This document shows positions 53,801-64,000 of a stretch of DNA of 64,000 bases, piece after piece. The notes below the pieces were generated by a model that had not been told where the DNA came from, searched no databases, and saw only the letters and a program-made list of their open reading frames with translations. This DNA comes from Pycnopodia helianthoides. Its lineage: Eukaryota > Echinodermata > Asteroidea > Forcipulatida > Asteriidae. The position numbers and the translations under genes were made by a program. How positions within the stretch are numbered: the stretch's first letter is position 1; each line of letters begins with the position of its first letter. The stretch lies in assembly GCA_032158295.1 (NCBI GenBank), contig CM063255.1, forward strand, positions 620,001-684,000, read 5' to 3'.

Positions 53801-54845
53801 GCCCATTCAGTTTTTGTCAGAAAACGCTTCTCAGATTCAAACTTTTGGGGATAAAAAGTGATATCTTTTTCAATAACCGCAGTACTTCGAAGTGAAATGT
53901 TTCTCAAAATGCATTATACTATACAAAGCTGCGTAAGGTTTTATTGCCATTAATTTTCAGAGTCATTAACAAACGTATACAGCCCCTTTAATGAAATACT
54001 GACCTGCATAAATTTAAAAGGAGGATGTAAAACCAGACCTGCCAATCAGACAGTTCTCTGAAAATAAGCCAATCTTTCTAGTTCCGATGAACATTCAACA
54101 CATGGAAAAAGTTTGCAAAGTCCGGGCGATTTTCAAATTAATCAGAACATGGAAAGTTTGGTTTATTTTCAGGGAACTTTCTGCAGAATCAGGGAAGGAT
54201 TCTGATTCAGTGCAGTTCATGTGAATAAAATATAATAAAATATAGATACATTTGCAAATCTTAAGAAGATACTATAATTTTCATTAAAAATATACAACAA
54301 AGTATAAAAAATACAACTTTTAAAGGTTTTGATCGATCAAGTAAAAGTTAACTTCCGAAAGACAATCATCTTAAACTACAGAGGCTAAGACTAGGTCACT
54401 CTGCGGCAGTAACACATTAGCATAACAAGTTATTTCAGAATCATATTCTACACCATAGTGACAATTTAAACATTTGTCAAGCTTGTCCTCCATAAAATTA
54501 AGTTTACAAAGAGTACATTCCAGAATTAAGGCATCGCATAGGTACAAAAATCATATCAATATCAGTCAGCTTTTCTATGATAAAAATGATTATTCAAACA
54601 ATACATTGTTTTCTATAATAGCTGTAAAGTTTTTTCTGTTTCAACTAAATCAAATTCAGATAAGTTTCATACTTGATCAATATTTTGTTCTATCTAAACA
54701 AAACATTTTTCTTTTCTTTTGCAGCTTAATCAAATTCAGATTAGTTTTATTTCATTTGAGTCACAAATGGTCACCCTTCCCCCCTCGAATTACATTATTT
54801 GCACAGTGCAAATTTATAGAACCAGCGACAAACTAGACACAAGTT

Positions 54846-54912
54846 TTGGTTTTACCCATACACTGATGTATGTAAAGCACTGTATACTCAGTACTTTCCC
54901 GAGTCCTGTGAT
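54846..54912 (-). repeat. SINE tail fragment
   Basis: TTTTACCCATACACTGATGT and AAGCACTGTATACTCAGTAC match the tail of the 42284-42458 SINE. Confidence 0.7.
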
Positions 54913-55500
54913 ACAAATTTATCAACTACTTGTACATATAATAATAAAGAATGCATATATATAGGGCTCTTAAACAAAGATGCCACACCAAATTAAAACA
55001 GCAAATCATTAAAATAAGGAACTTTACTCATTAACCTTATTTTTATCATATGATGAAATTATAAATATAATAATAGACACGTCTTATCATCGCTTTATCA
55101 CACCCGAGGGTACCCCAAAGTGCTCGTTATTTGTTCAATAAGGTATGCAGAGCTATGTTTGAAATATAAGACCCATTTATCTACAGAGTGCTGTGTCACA
55201 ATCTGACAGCCATACCAAAAAACACTGGGGCAAACCACGTCCCTTAATGATAAGTGCACTTCGGCCAGAGATGCGGTTGGTACACGATATCTCTTTGCTA
55301 AATGTGGATAGATTTGACGTTCTTGTAAAAATACCGACAGTTTTTTTTTATGTTTTCCCAATAGTAGACACTGTATTCAGCTGAAACTTTGAAAACAAAA
55401 ACAATCTATGATGACCCTACTACTTTAAGGACACTACTAGTGTCAAGACCAGGTCTCTCCCAGACCGTGATAATCTCTCTAGGCGATTTCTTCACTGTCC

Positions 55501-55570
55501 TTATTCAGTGGTGATGGTGGGCATCGGGGGTTCTACCTCTTCGTACAGACGTGCCAAGGGAACACGCCTC
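55501..55570 (-). CDS. SLC18B1-like gene 2 terminal exon
   Basis: GRRVPLARLYEEVEPPMPTI to TAA; acceptor TTGTTTAG. Tail shorter and more acidic than in gene 1. Confidence 0.75.
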
Positions 55571-58500
55571 CTAAACAAAAAAATCAATTAACGAATGATG
55601 ATTTTTTTAAAGAAGAAAACATTCATATTCAGAACTAGTACCAGAGTATCAGAGATCAACATTTTTCTAGATGAAAACAATGCCGAAAGTATCACCATGG
55701 TTTGTAAGTGTCACTAAAGAGAGCATGCAAGCTTTAAAAAAAAATTACAAAATACAAAATACAAAATACAAAAATACAAAAATAAAACATGTAAGGCCAT
55801 TTCTGTGAAAACAATGGATTGGAATAAATGACTCTTCCAAAGTACAAATAAGTGCAAATGTTGAACACGGAAGTTTTGAGTGAATATACCAGGTTGGTCC
55901 AGATAACTGTATCCTATAGAAACAAGGTTGTTCCAAAACAAGGTTGTTCCAAAAACAAGGTTGTTCAAACAGTTAGAAATTAAATCAATGCATAACTTAG
56001 TCTTCCACAGCTATATGTAAAAAACAATTTTTCCAAATGATGAAGTGAATTCAACTAGACAATGTTACTTACCCCTTACCACAGCGGAATTCCCAAACTC
56101 CAAAGAAACAAATACCAAGCAAGGTTGCTATGTAAATACCAGCCAGGACGGTTCCTGCATTGTCAAATCCAAGATAGTCGGTTAGTGCACCCCCAATGAG
56201 TGGACCAAGCATCGATCTGTCAAATAAACAAAGAGCATGGTTACCTTGTAAACATCAAGCATATTTGCTCTTATATCTGCCGGCAGTGGCAGAAATTAAC
56301 AAAAAATACTTAGTTGTACCTTGTTTTGACTCATACAGAGATTAAGCATACCTGTTTTTACCCCAAATACCAACGCTGTATACCTTATCTCAATTTAAAG
56401 AGAAATGGACTTAAACTGCTGGTGATAAGTAAAGAGACAATTTTGTAAACATGTCTTTGTACTAAACGTTAAGTTAGTCGTGATTCTAAAGATTTGCTTT
56501 TTTGAAATAAGAATTTTTGACCCAGCCTAATTTGACACCTGACGACGCCATTGCAGCAGTTTCATCTACTAATAAATAGCTAACTATGTGTAATGTTTCA
56601 AGTTTATGTGAGCTTGGAAAGTGTGTCTTTTTTGGCCGACAAAAATGCTCACATTGGTGTTTGTGTCGATTCCCCTTATAGACTAAAACGAGCCGGTATC
56701 TGTCACAGAGCGAGCAAAAAAATGCCATAGAGCGTGGTAAAAGCATGACCATTAATTTGATAAAGCGCCAACATACTGCTAACGTTTGAAATGTTGGACT
56801 ACTGTAAACAGACATCGCGGACTTTGAACCTGATGATGATCAATGGAGCAGAACAGCCGCAGTAATTTCTGTATACACACACTTTAAAATGCCAATTAAT
56901 ATATATACATTGGCTTTAACGCCCATTTTGGACCAGAAGTTAGGGTCATAATGGTATCATCTCTATGTAAAAATCCTTTTTTTTTTGTTTATGAGTTAGG
57001 CCTAGGATTTTTTCAAATTTTAAACCTTGATGTAACATAATTCGACACCATCATTGCAGCGGTTTATCTTCTAATGATTATTTAACTATGTCTAAAGTTT
57101 GAAGGTTGTGTGAGCTTGGGAAGTGTGCTTTTGTTAGAGGACAATCGCGAGGGATAATAAGAAAAAGAAGAAGTATTAACAAAAACTAGACATACATTTT
57201 TGTAGAAACAAAAACAAGGGTGTTCGGTGTAGACATGTCCGAGTTACTGTAAACATGTCTCATTACGAAATATTAATATACTCTAGAGATTTGCAATTTG
57301 AAATAAGAAACATTGAAACATTTCAGAACGGATGACGTCATTATGATTTCAAAACTTATTTTTCAAGACTTTGGTAACCCCTTTAACCCTTCCATGTGTG
57401 TATTAAGCACTGTATAATCATTACTTTCCCGATTTTCGTAAATAAGAGAGAACAAAACAGGCACATTACTCGGGTGGGATTCGAACCCACGACCTTTGCA
57501 ATGCTAGAGCAGATTTCTTACCACCAGACCACCGAGCTAGTGTTTCTTTTTTTGGATGACAAAAGTGCTGTCGTTTAACATTTGTGCGTGGTTTAGACTA
57601 ACAAAGGCTCTTGCCAAATCAAGCCTGGTGTACATTCTGATCGATTAACTATCTGATCAATGAAGCGGAACAAACAGCCACAGTGCGTTTTGTTTTATAC
57701 ACAGTATACGGGTCAAAACATAGGTAACTTTTAATGTCCGATTTCGACCAGAAGTAAGGAAAAAATTGTTACTATTTCTGTGCAAAAGTTTGAGCAGGCT
57801 ACTAGACCTACGATCTGATGTAACAATTGTGATAAAATGTTAAGAAGATATTGAGATATGAATTTTTGAAACGTTCAGCTTCCGGTTTGAACCAAAAGTC
57901 GGGGTCTAATTGGTTCACGCTCTTTGCATTGTTTGTTGAGTGTTTAAAGCCCTTTCCGATGATGTATAGATTGTAAAAGTCAAATGTGTCGTTCAGGAGT
58001 TATGATTTTTTCAAATATTAAACTTTGATTTAACGTTTCTTAATAACTAATGACGTCATCGTGACGTAACTAAAGCGGTTTCATCTCCTAATAAGTATCC
58101 AACTATATGTGAAGTTTTAAGTGTGCTTTTGTTAGCGGACAAAGACGGGGGAGAAGAAGAAGAAGAAGAAAGATTAAGAAAGAAAAAACGAACAAAAACA
58201 AGAGGTGTTGCACGCTATGAAACAAACACTAGGTGTTCGGGTATCGCTGGGGTCAGTCTTGTGTCAACGGGTGAGCTATTTCATTAAGTTGAAGTTTGGT
58301 GCTATTACTGTTTTGTGGTTAGCCTAACAAGCTACACACTTAAAAGCAACAGTCTATTAAAAAAAACACGATCAAAAGCCTGACACTTGATTGTTAGCGA
58401 GGTTTGCATGGACGGCTATTTTAGAGACTGAGAAAGCTTTTTCCAAAATCAGGTTGCGTGAACCTTATACAGAGACTAGAGTTTTGCATACTTTGAGCTT

Positions 58501-61500
58501 TCTGTTTTGACCAGAAGTAAAGGTCAAAGGGGGTCATCCGTATGACCACAAGTGTTGTAAGCTACAAGACAAAACAAACATTTCAACTTTATGACATGTG
58601 GTTCAGGAGATATGATTTTTTAAGTAATAAGCTTTGATTTACTGTAACTTGACACCCGATGACGCCATGGTGAAAAAATGTGATTACATACTAACAAATT
58701 TTATAAGGTACAAGATGGTATGTAACTTATTCCATTCAAATGCCTTAAAAAAAACACCTTTACTTACCTGAGAATTACATTTTTGGATCATGCACAAATC
58801 CAATGGGGTATGTACTAACTAAGTGGTTCACCTTCGGTAAGGAATAAACTGCGGCGCAATCTCAGACACATTGCCGTGATTGCGCAACCCAGTGTTTTAT
58901 CCATGGGGTCAGATTTACCATTGCAATCGTGTGGCTATTTTTAGTGGCCTAGAATAACTCTTAGTAAAAGCACTACAAGCTACACACTTTTATTACGGTC
59001 CTAACCTGGTATTAATTTGAAGTTGATCTGATATACAGAAGATAATGTTTTTACCTGAAAGGTGTTTTTTTAAAGAATTACACAGAGAAAAACTTTGACC
59101 TTCCGGTACAACCGGAAGTAAAGGTCATGTGATTTTAACGTTATGTTTTCAAATGTTTACCATGTCTTGATCTATCATATTATGCTTAATACTGTAGCGC
59201 CTTTACTATTCAGAAACATACAGTTATTGGCATGAAGTCACTCCTTTTCTTCAACGGCGTGTAATTTGACACATGATGACGTCTTTGCGGCGGTTTCATC
59301 TACTAATGAATATCTAACTAAGTTTCAAGTTTTAAGTTTAAGTGAACACGGGAAGTGCGTCTTTGTTACCGGACAATCGCGGGGGAGAAGAAGAAGAAGA
59401 AGAAGAAGTACTTAAACAAAAACGAACAAAAACTAGAGCTTAAGTGTTTGTACGAACAAACACCGAGGTGTTCGGCTATTAATGGGTTGTGTCAACGCCT
59501 CAGCTATTGCATTTAGTTGAATTTGGTGCCATTACTGTTTTGTGGCGTACCTAACAAGCTACACATTTTAGCAAAAGTCAAAAAAAGCTCACGAACAAAA
59601 GCCTGGCATTTGATTGTAAGCAAGGCTTGCATGGACGGCTGTTTTAGAGACTAACAAACTATTGCCCAAATCAGGATGCATGAAGCTTGATCAGAGACTA
59701 GAGTACAAGCATGTTTGGACTTTGCGCCTTGCGGTCAATAGAACGAAAAGCCGCTCATAATGCAACTGTTATAGATCACGCATTGTGTGTTTTTTTAGTG
59801 CAGTTATTTTCCCGCGGTTTAACAGCGGGTCAATGCATACCCGATTTCAACCGGAAGTGAAGGTCAAATAGGTAACATCTGTGTGGCAAAGTTTGAGACC
59901 GCTTATAGACCTACAACATGGTGTAACATTTGTGAGTAGTGTATGTGTAAAAAATATGAATATTTCTTAAAGTATAAAATTTGAAATTTTCAACTTCCGG
60001 TTTGAACAGGAAGTCAATGTTAAATAGTGTAACATGTTGTGTATAATTGCTACATTTTTCAAGACCTCTCCGATGATGTATAGATTGAATTAATAGTTAA
60101 AGTACTTCTTGAGTTATGATTTTTTGAAGTATCAAACTTTGATTTACTGTATTTTGACACCTCATGATGTCATCATGACGTCACAACTACCTGATGGAGG
60201 TTGTATTACGGTCCTAACATGGTGTTAATTAGAAGTTGATCTGATTATACAGAAATTATTGTTTTACAAGGAAAGTTTTTTTTTTTAGAATTACACAAAG
60301 GGAAACTTTGACCTTCCAGTACGACCGGAAGTAAAGGTCATGTGAATTTTGCGTCAACTTTTTAAATGTTGCCCATGTCTTGGTCTGTCATATGACCAAA
60401 TATAACTACTGTAGCTATAATATTCAGAGACATACAGGCATTGGCCTAACGTCACTTTTTGAACTTAAATTTACTTGTAATTTGACACCCGATGACGTCA
60501 TCATGACGGCACAACTTTTAGAATCATCTACAAGTTAATGTATACCTACATGTAAAGTTTCAAGATCATGTAAGTTTAACAACTATGCATTTGCTTGCGG
60601 ACAAAAAACTCTGAGAAGAAGAATAAAAACTTTAAAAAAAAACATAAAAAAAAACACGAACAAAAACAATGAGTTGTTCGCGCTGTTGCACGAACACCTC
60701 AACAAGAGGTGTTTCGGGCGGAGTGCCCGAACACCTAATAATACTACAAACAGAAGTTTTACTGCGAAAGAATAAAGTTCACAACAAATCACAGATTCAG
60801 AACAACTACTTACCCTACTGAGAATGCAGAGATCCAAAGTCCTGATATAACACTTGTTTCTCCCAAACCTTGGGGTAGTCCATACCATCTATAAAAGGGG
60901 GAACATTTTAGTAAATTAAGTGTAAATTAATTATCAAGCAAACTTACATATAAAATTATGAGAAAGGGTTTTCAGTCACATTTCAACCAGTCTCCTGGCA
61001 GTCTCCATAAGGTGACTTGGTATTTTTGGTTGCTTCTACGTTGTTTACTTTTGAAAGGTGTTTTCAATTTAGTAATTAGCTGAGTTATTAAGCACATGTT
61101 TTTTCCCTGTATTTAATTTTAAACTTTGATATACGTATCTGTCAGGTTTTAGTCATTTTCTTTTTGGTAAAATTATTTTTTAATCTTAAGGGAATCCTGA
61201 CTCCAACCTCCAACTCATTACTAACGAGACTGATTTTAAGATCCAGAACTTTATTAAAAAAAAGACTGGTTTGATAAGAAAATTATAATAGAGTAATGAC
61301 TTGTGACATATGAATGTGCTTGAACTTACTCAGATGTGATGAACATATCGACAAGTGTCGGCATGATTAACAGGGCAAAGGATGCAGCACCAACAGCTAT
61401 TGAAATACAAGCTATGTACTTTTGCCTGTGGTCATAAAAGTAATAACACATTATGAGTAGCTGTCGGTTGTTTGCGGTAAAGTATAGCACTTCTGCAACC

Positions 61501-63397
61501 CATATCCAATTGAATAATGGAATGCATAGCACATATTTGTCCATTTTCATGAGTGTGTTTAATAATAAATTAATCTTCAAGCAAACTTGTCGCCGAGCTT
61601 TAAAAACGCAATACGCTGGGTTAGAACAGCGCAATACTCAAGGTGTGGTATGGGCCGCCCAATCTCGGTTTATATCACACCTCTGGTTGCTATGGGGCGA
61701 CCAATTGGAATCGAGGATTCACTATCACCAAAGCAATTATTAGATTGATGCAAATCTTAAGGTCAATCTTAGCTCAATGTAAAACGGAGACTTTTGTGTG
61801 AAAGTTCACTTGATATATCATTCTAACCTCTCTACTAATCCAATTTTAGCCCACCACCATTCTTTAAGGTAAACCACTGTCTGTTGATCTACAAGGTTTT
61901 AAGTAATCAAAAACCGAATTTTCTTGAAAATTTAGTATTTTTGTATTCATGGAATCAACATCTTGGCTCCATGAAGAATAATACTAACAATAATTTGGGA
62001 GGCTAATCATCCTTACTCACAGCTGAGAACCTGAATTGCGAAGGATGTGGCACCCCCGAACAAAGATATTGACAAAATAGGGAGACCACCAACATAGGGC
62101 TAGATAGCTCAGTTGGTAGAGCATGCACTGACGAGTTAATCCGGAGGTCGTTAATTCAAACTCCCCTCTAGTGAATTTTTCTTTGTTTAGCCCCAATCAG
62201 TATTAGTAGGAGACCAGCGTGTAGGTCCCGTGACCAAATTCTGAAAACTGTTTTTGTGTTCCCTGATGAATACCAATAATTTTTGACTTAGGCTGCCCCC
62301 TTAAAAATTGCATGCATTTCCGGGAGGGGTCAACAAAGGTTATACAGGGGTCAACATTCAAATATATTCGAATCGTGTCGATTTGCATATCAAATTACTC
62401 GTCTAGTCATGAAAATTCCAAAAATGTATAGTTTGTTATACCTCTGACCTTAAATGAAGGCGCTATGATCAAAAACGTTGAAAGGTCAATGCACTTTTGA
62501 ATGGCAGTCAAATTCACCAACATCCGATTATAATTATTTTATTGTATAATAGTATGTTTTCTGACATGGCAAATTCAACTAAGCAACTTTTAAAAGTAAA
62601 AGTGGTTGCCATAACCTTGAAATTTTACAATGGGATAACACACGCTATACACATAATTGCATATGCAATGGTCTTTTGCAATGATCTCCTACTAATTCCT
62701 CATTGATTGCACGCAATGCAAGGTCGTGCAACAAGGTCGTATCTCCAAGATACGACCTTTTGACCAGTCTAAAACCGCATGCAGTGTCTTTGCAACTAGG
62801 TCGTATCAACAATTTTCACAGTAATAAAGGCCTTAAACTTGATTTAAAGGTAATTAAGTTTAGATATCAGTTTTAATTTGTTTATTTTAAAAGTCTTCAT
62901 AGTTCATAATGTACAAATGGACTTGTCATCACAACCAGTAATTCTTTAAAACCTTAAAAACTGATTACGCAAAACAACCTAAATTGTAGCTACGATCTTG
63001 TTGCACTGACGCGACGAACTTATTATTCAAAAGCCTTTTTTATGACAGGAACTTTCAATTCTGAGAGGATCTTTAGTCTTTAAAGAACGTATGTAAAATC
63101 CAAGTTGAACTATTAACATTTTCTTGCATAAAACAAATTAAAAAGGCTATCTCAGTGCAGCTCCTACATTGGGCTTCTGGCAATCAGAGGACCCAGTTTG
63201 TGTGAAGTGGGCGTGGCTTACAGTAGAATTACGGCTTACTTACAAACAGGATTGAAACTTAGCATGTAAAAAACATGAAGCAGGAGAATCAGTTTTTAAA
63301 CTTACGGAGTTATTTTTAGAAACGGTGATGGTCCGAAGAACAAGAAAAATAGGGCACTACCGAAAGCTCCAAGTGCAAGCATAAACCTGGTTGTTTT
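55501..63397 (-). CDS. SLC18B1-like MFS transporter, second copy, 3' part (five exons)
   Basis: MFS transporter of the same SLC18B1-like type as 666-14940. Exons in coding order: 63397-63306, 61425-61330, 60888-60814, 56216-56073, 55570-55501. AG/GT borders, phases 0/2/2/2/2, stop TAA at 55503-55501. Lengths 92, 96, 75 and 144 equal those of gene 1; only the tail exon differs (70 versus 82 nt). Residues shared include KTTR, GPSPFL, KYIA, MPTLVDMF, EWYG, SGLW, LGFDNAGTV and CGKG. Covers TM9 to TM12; the rest lies beyond the right edge. The tail is GRRVPLARLYEEVEPPMP and ends TITTE. Substrate unknown. Confidence 0.82.
55571..56072 (-). other. Last intron of SLC18B1-like gene 2
   Basis: Contains AAATACAAAAT simple repeats (55741-55790) and an AACAAGGTTGTTCCAAA repeat of three to four copies at 55919-55968. 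Confidence 0.6.
56073..56216 (-). CDS. SLC18B1-like gene 2 exon (TM11-TM12)
   Basis: SMLGPLIGGALTDYLGFDNA then the last helix and WEFRCGKG; acceptor TTGACAG, donor GTAAGT. Confidence 0.83.
56480..60740 (+). repeat. Four diverged ~1.25-kb repeat units, Helitron-like end
   Basis: Unit ends at about 57240, 58226, 59484 and 60740, each with GAAGAAGAAG, then AACAAAAAC and a GGTGTTCGG hairpin. Units share CTTCCGGTTTGAACCGGAAG-like palindromes, AAGGTCAAA, TGACACCCGATGACGTCAT and, in the last two, GGTGCYATTACTGTTTTGTG and GCATGGACGGCTRTTTTAGA. The last unit closes with hairpin AGGTGTTTCGGGC / GCCCGAACACCT followed by AATA. The final CTAAT resembles a Helitron 3' end, which is my inference. No Rep/helicase gene is present. 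Confidence 0.65.
57385..57543 (-). repeat. tRNA-derived SINE
   Basis: The - strand has GCTCGGTGGTCTGGTGGTAA, then GTCGTGGGTTCGAATCCCAC (strong B box), CCGAGTAATGTGCC and a GGAAAGTAATGATTATACAG tail. Same family as 42284-42458. Confidence 0.8.
60814..60888 (-). CDS. SLC18B1-like gene 2 exon (loop and start of TM11)
   Basis: EWYGLPQGLGETSVISGLW then ISAFSVG; acceptor TTTATAG, donor GTAAGT. Confidence 0.82.
60889..61329 (-). other. Intron of SLC18B1-like gene 2
   Basis: 441 bp, nothing further seen. Confidence 0.5.
61330..61425 (-). CDS. SLC18B1-like gene 2 exon (TM10)
   Basis: QKYIACISIAVGAASFALLI then MPTLVDMF; acceptor ACCACAG, donor GTAAGT, phase 2 to 2. Confidence 0.82.
   Translation of the reverse strand, partial: AKVHSLYFNSCWCCILCPVNHADTCRYVHHI
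61426..63305 (-). other. Intron of SLC18B1-like gene 2
   Basis: 1.9 kb holding a SINE at 62097-62200 and repeated GGTCGTATC / GATACGACCT words at 62725-62815 that can pair. Otherwise AT-rich. Confidence 0.5.
62097..62200 (+). repeat. tRNA-like SINE (TAGCTCAGTTGGTAGAGCA)
   Basis: Strong A box TAGCTCAGTTGGTAGAGCA and a weaker B box GTTAATTCAAACTCC, then CTCTAGTGAATTTTTCTTTG and TTTAGCCCC as in the 26262-26330 remnant. The shared tail shows a SINE and not a free tRNA gene. Confidence 0.7.
63306..63397 (-). CDS. SLC18B1-like gene 2 exon (TM9)
   Basis: KTTRFMLALGAFGSALFFLF then GPSPFL; acceptor TTTCAG, donor GTAAGT, phase 0 to 2. Confidence 0.8.
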
Positions 63398-64000
63398 CTG
63401 AAATTAAAATAAATGCTTTCAAATTGTCACACAGTATGGTACAAACATATGGATACATGTACCAAAGACTAGACAAAGCAATGAGCACAATTGGAAAGGT
63501 TGTGGGTTCGAATCCCACACAAGGTGACCATGGATACTGCAGATTCGTGTCAGGCAAAACGTAATCTCAAAGTACAAATTGATCACCACTAAATCAAACT
63601 GGCTTTTGTCAATATCTGGTATCCTTTCATAGTAGACTTTGGGTATTCCTCATTTAGCATCAACTCAGACTCACAACAAGTAATACATGAATTAAGGGAT
63701 GTGTTTGCTAATAGTGTCGATGGGTGTCAATTGAGGTGCAGGCCTTGGATTACACGAAGGCCATCGAGGCCCTAGCCTCTGTTTCTCCTGGTCTTGGCCT
63801 TTATGCCCTCTCAAAGATGAAGACCCAGGCATGATGGAGGTGTACCCACAGGTTCAACAAAACGAACCCTCTTTCACAAAAAGCCTATCATAAATGCCCC
63901 CAAATATTTTGGTTTAGCGTTGATAAATTTACATTTTGTGACTAAATATTGCTCTCTATAATATCAGCAACAATCAGCAAACTGCCTTTATGCATTACAA
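63398..64000 (-). other. Intron of SLC18B1-like gene 2 at the right edge
   Basis: Contains a tRNA-like B box GTTGTGGGTTCGAATCCCAC at 63499-63518 (SINE fragment) and the dispersed AAGGCC repeat at 63740-63830. No exon homologous to the TM8 exon of gene 1 is visible before the edge. Confidence 0.5.
63740..63830 (-). repeat. Dispersed AAGGCCAAGACCAG repeat (copy 4, reversed)
   Basis: GGCCCTAGCCTCTGTTTCTC, CTGGTCTTGGCC and GCCCTCTCAAAGATG match copy 3. Confidence 0.6.

Larger units (their letters stand above)
50456..55500. other. SF1 3' UTR and convergent intergenic region
   Basis: Candidate poly(A) signals for SF1 include AATAAA at about 51716 and 51726 and ATTAAA near 50830. A TGCCCCTGGTCATT repeat lies at 50650-50815. 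ORFs of 100-145 codons here (51411-52069 minus, 53099-53413 plus) match no family I know. No other gene recognised. Confidence 0.45.
56217..60813 (-). other. 4.6 kb intron of SLC18B1-like gene 2
   Basis: Almost entirely a tandem series of ~1.25-kb repeat units (see 56480-60740) with one SINE insertion. No coding sequence seen. Confidence 0.6.

Noticed and set aside
62097..62172. Possible functional tRNA gene
   Set aside because: The A box is good, but the T arm is degraded and the 3' part continues into a tail shared with another copy at 26262-26330, so it is a SINE.

Overview
This is a eukaryotic nuclear window, most likely from an echinoderm and probably a sea star. The basis is AT-rich DNA, GT-AG introns of 0.2-6 kb, tRNA-headed SINEs, and many palindromic MITEs of a style I associate with asteroid genomes (ends such as GGGCCCAATTTCAT and AAAGGCCCTGTACACT). 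The species assignment is an inference from repeat style and is not proven. No bacterial operon, CRISPR array or rRNA was seen.

Three protein genes are supported by chains of exons with compatible phases. (1) On the + strand, 666-14940 holds the 3' part of an SLC18B1-like MFS transporter, nine exons covering roughly TM5 to TM12. One intron carries a 4.8 kb transposon. (2) On the + strand, 24650-50455 holds a complete splicing factor 1 gene (SF1, branch-point binding protein): U2AF65-binding motif, helix hairpin, SPSP, KH, QUA2, two zinc knuckles and a Pro-rich tail with repeated PWQ motifs. (3) On the - strand, 63397-55501 holds the 3' part of a second SLC18B1-like gene. Its exons match those of gene 1 in length and phase, so the two are duplicates lying convergently on either side of SF1.

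The region between gene 1 and SF1 (about 17.2-24.5 kb) is a large foldback structure. Two inverted arms (17680-18420 and 23480-24455) enclose GC-rich satellite arrays, the largest having about 56 copies of a 61-bp unit at 19371-22785. That unit is free of stop codons on the - strand in every frame, which creates spurious ORFs of about 1,200 codons. The foldback ends about 200 bp upstream of the SF1 start codon.

The most interesting signal is inside SF1. Intron 6 carries a second, diverged copy of the exon that encodes QUA2, the helix that reads the 5' part of the branch-point sequence. Both copies are exactly 119 nt, share phase 0 in and phase 2 out, and have usable splice sites. They agree at 26 of 39 codons in amino acid, and 18 of those 26 use different synonymous codons. 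Splicing both or neither shifts the frame, so they look like mutually exclusive exons giving two RNA-binding versions of SF1. The alternative exon is preceded by a perfect TACTAAC and by a competing 3' splice site that would introduce an immediate stop, a possible autoregulatory switch.

The remaining DNA is intronic or intergenic and dense in MITEs (many flanked by TTAA), SINEs, minisatellites and nested insertions.
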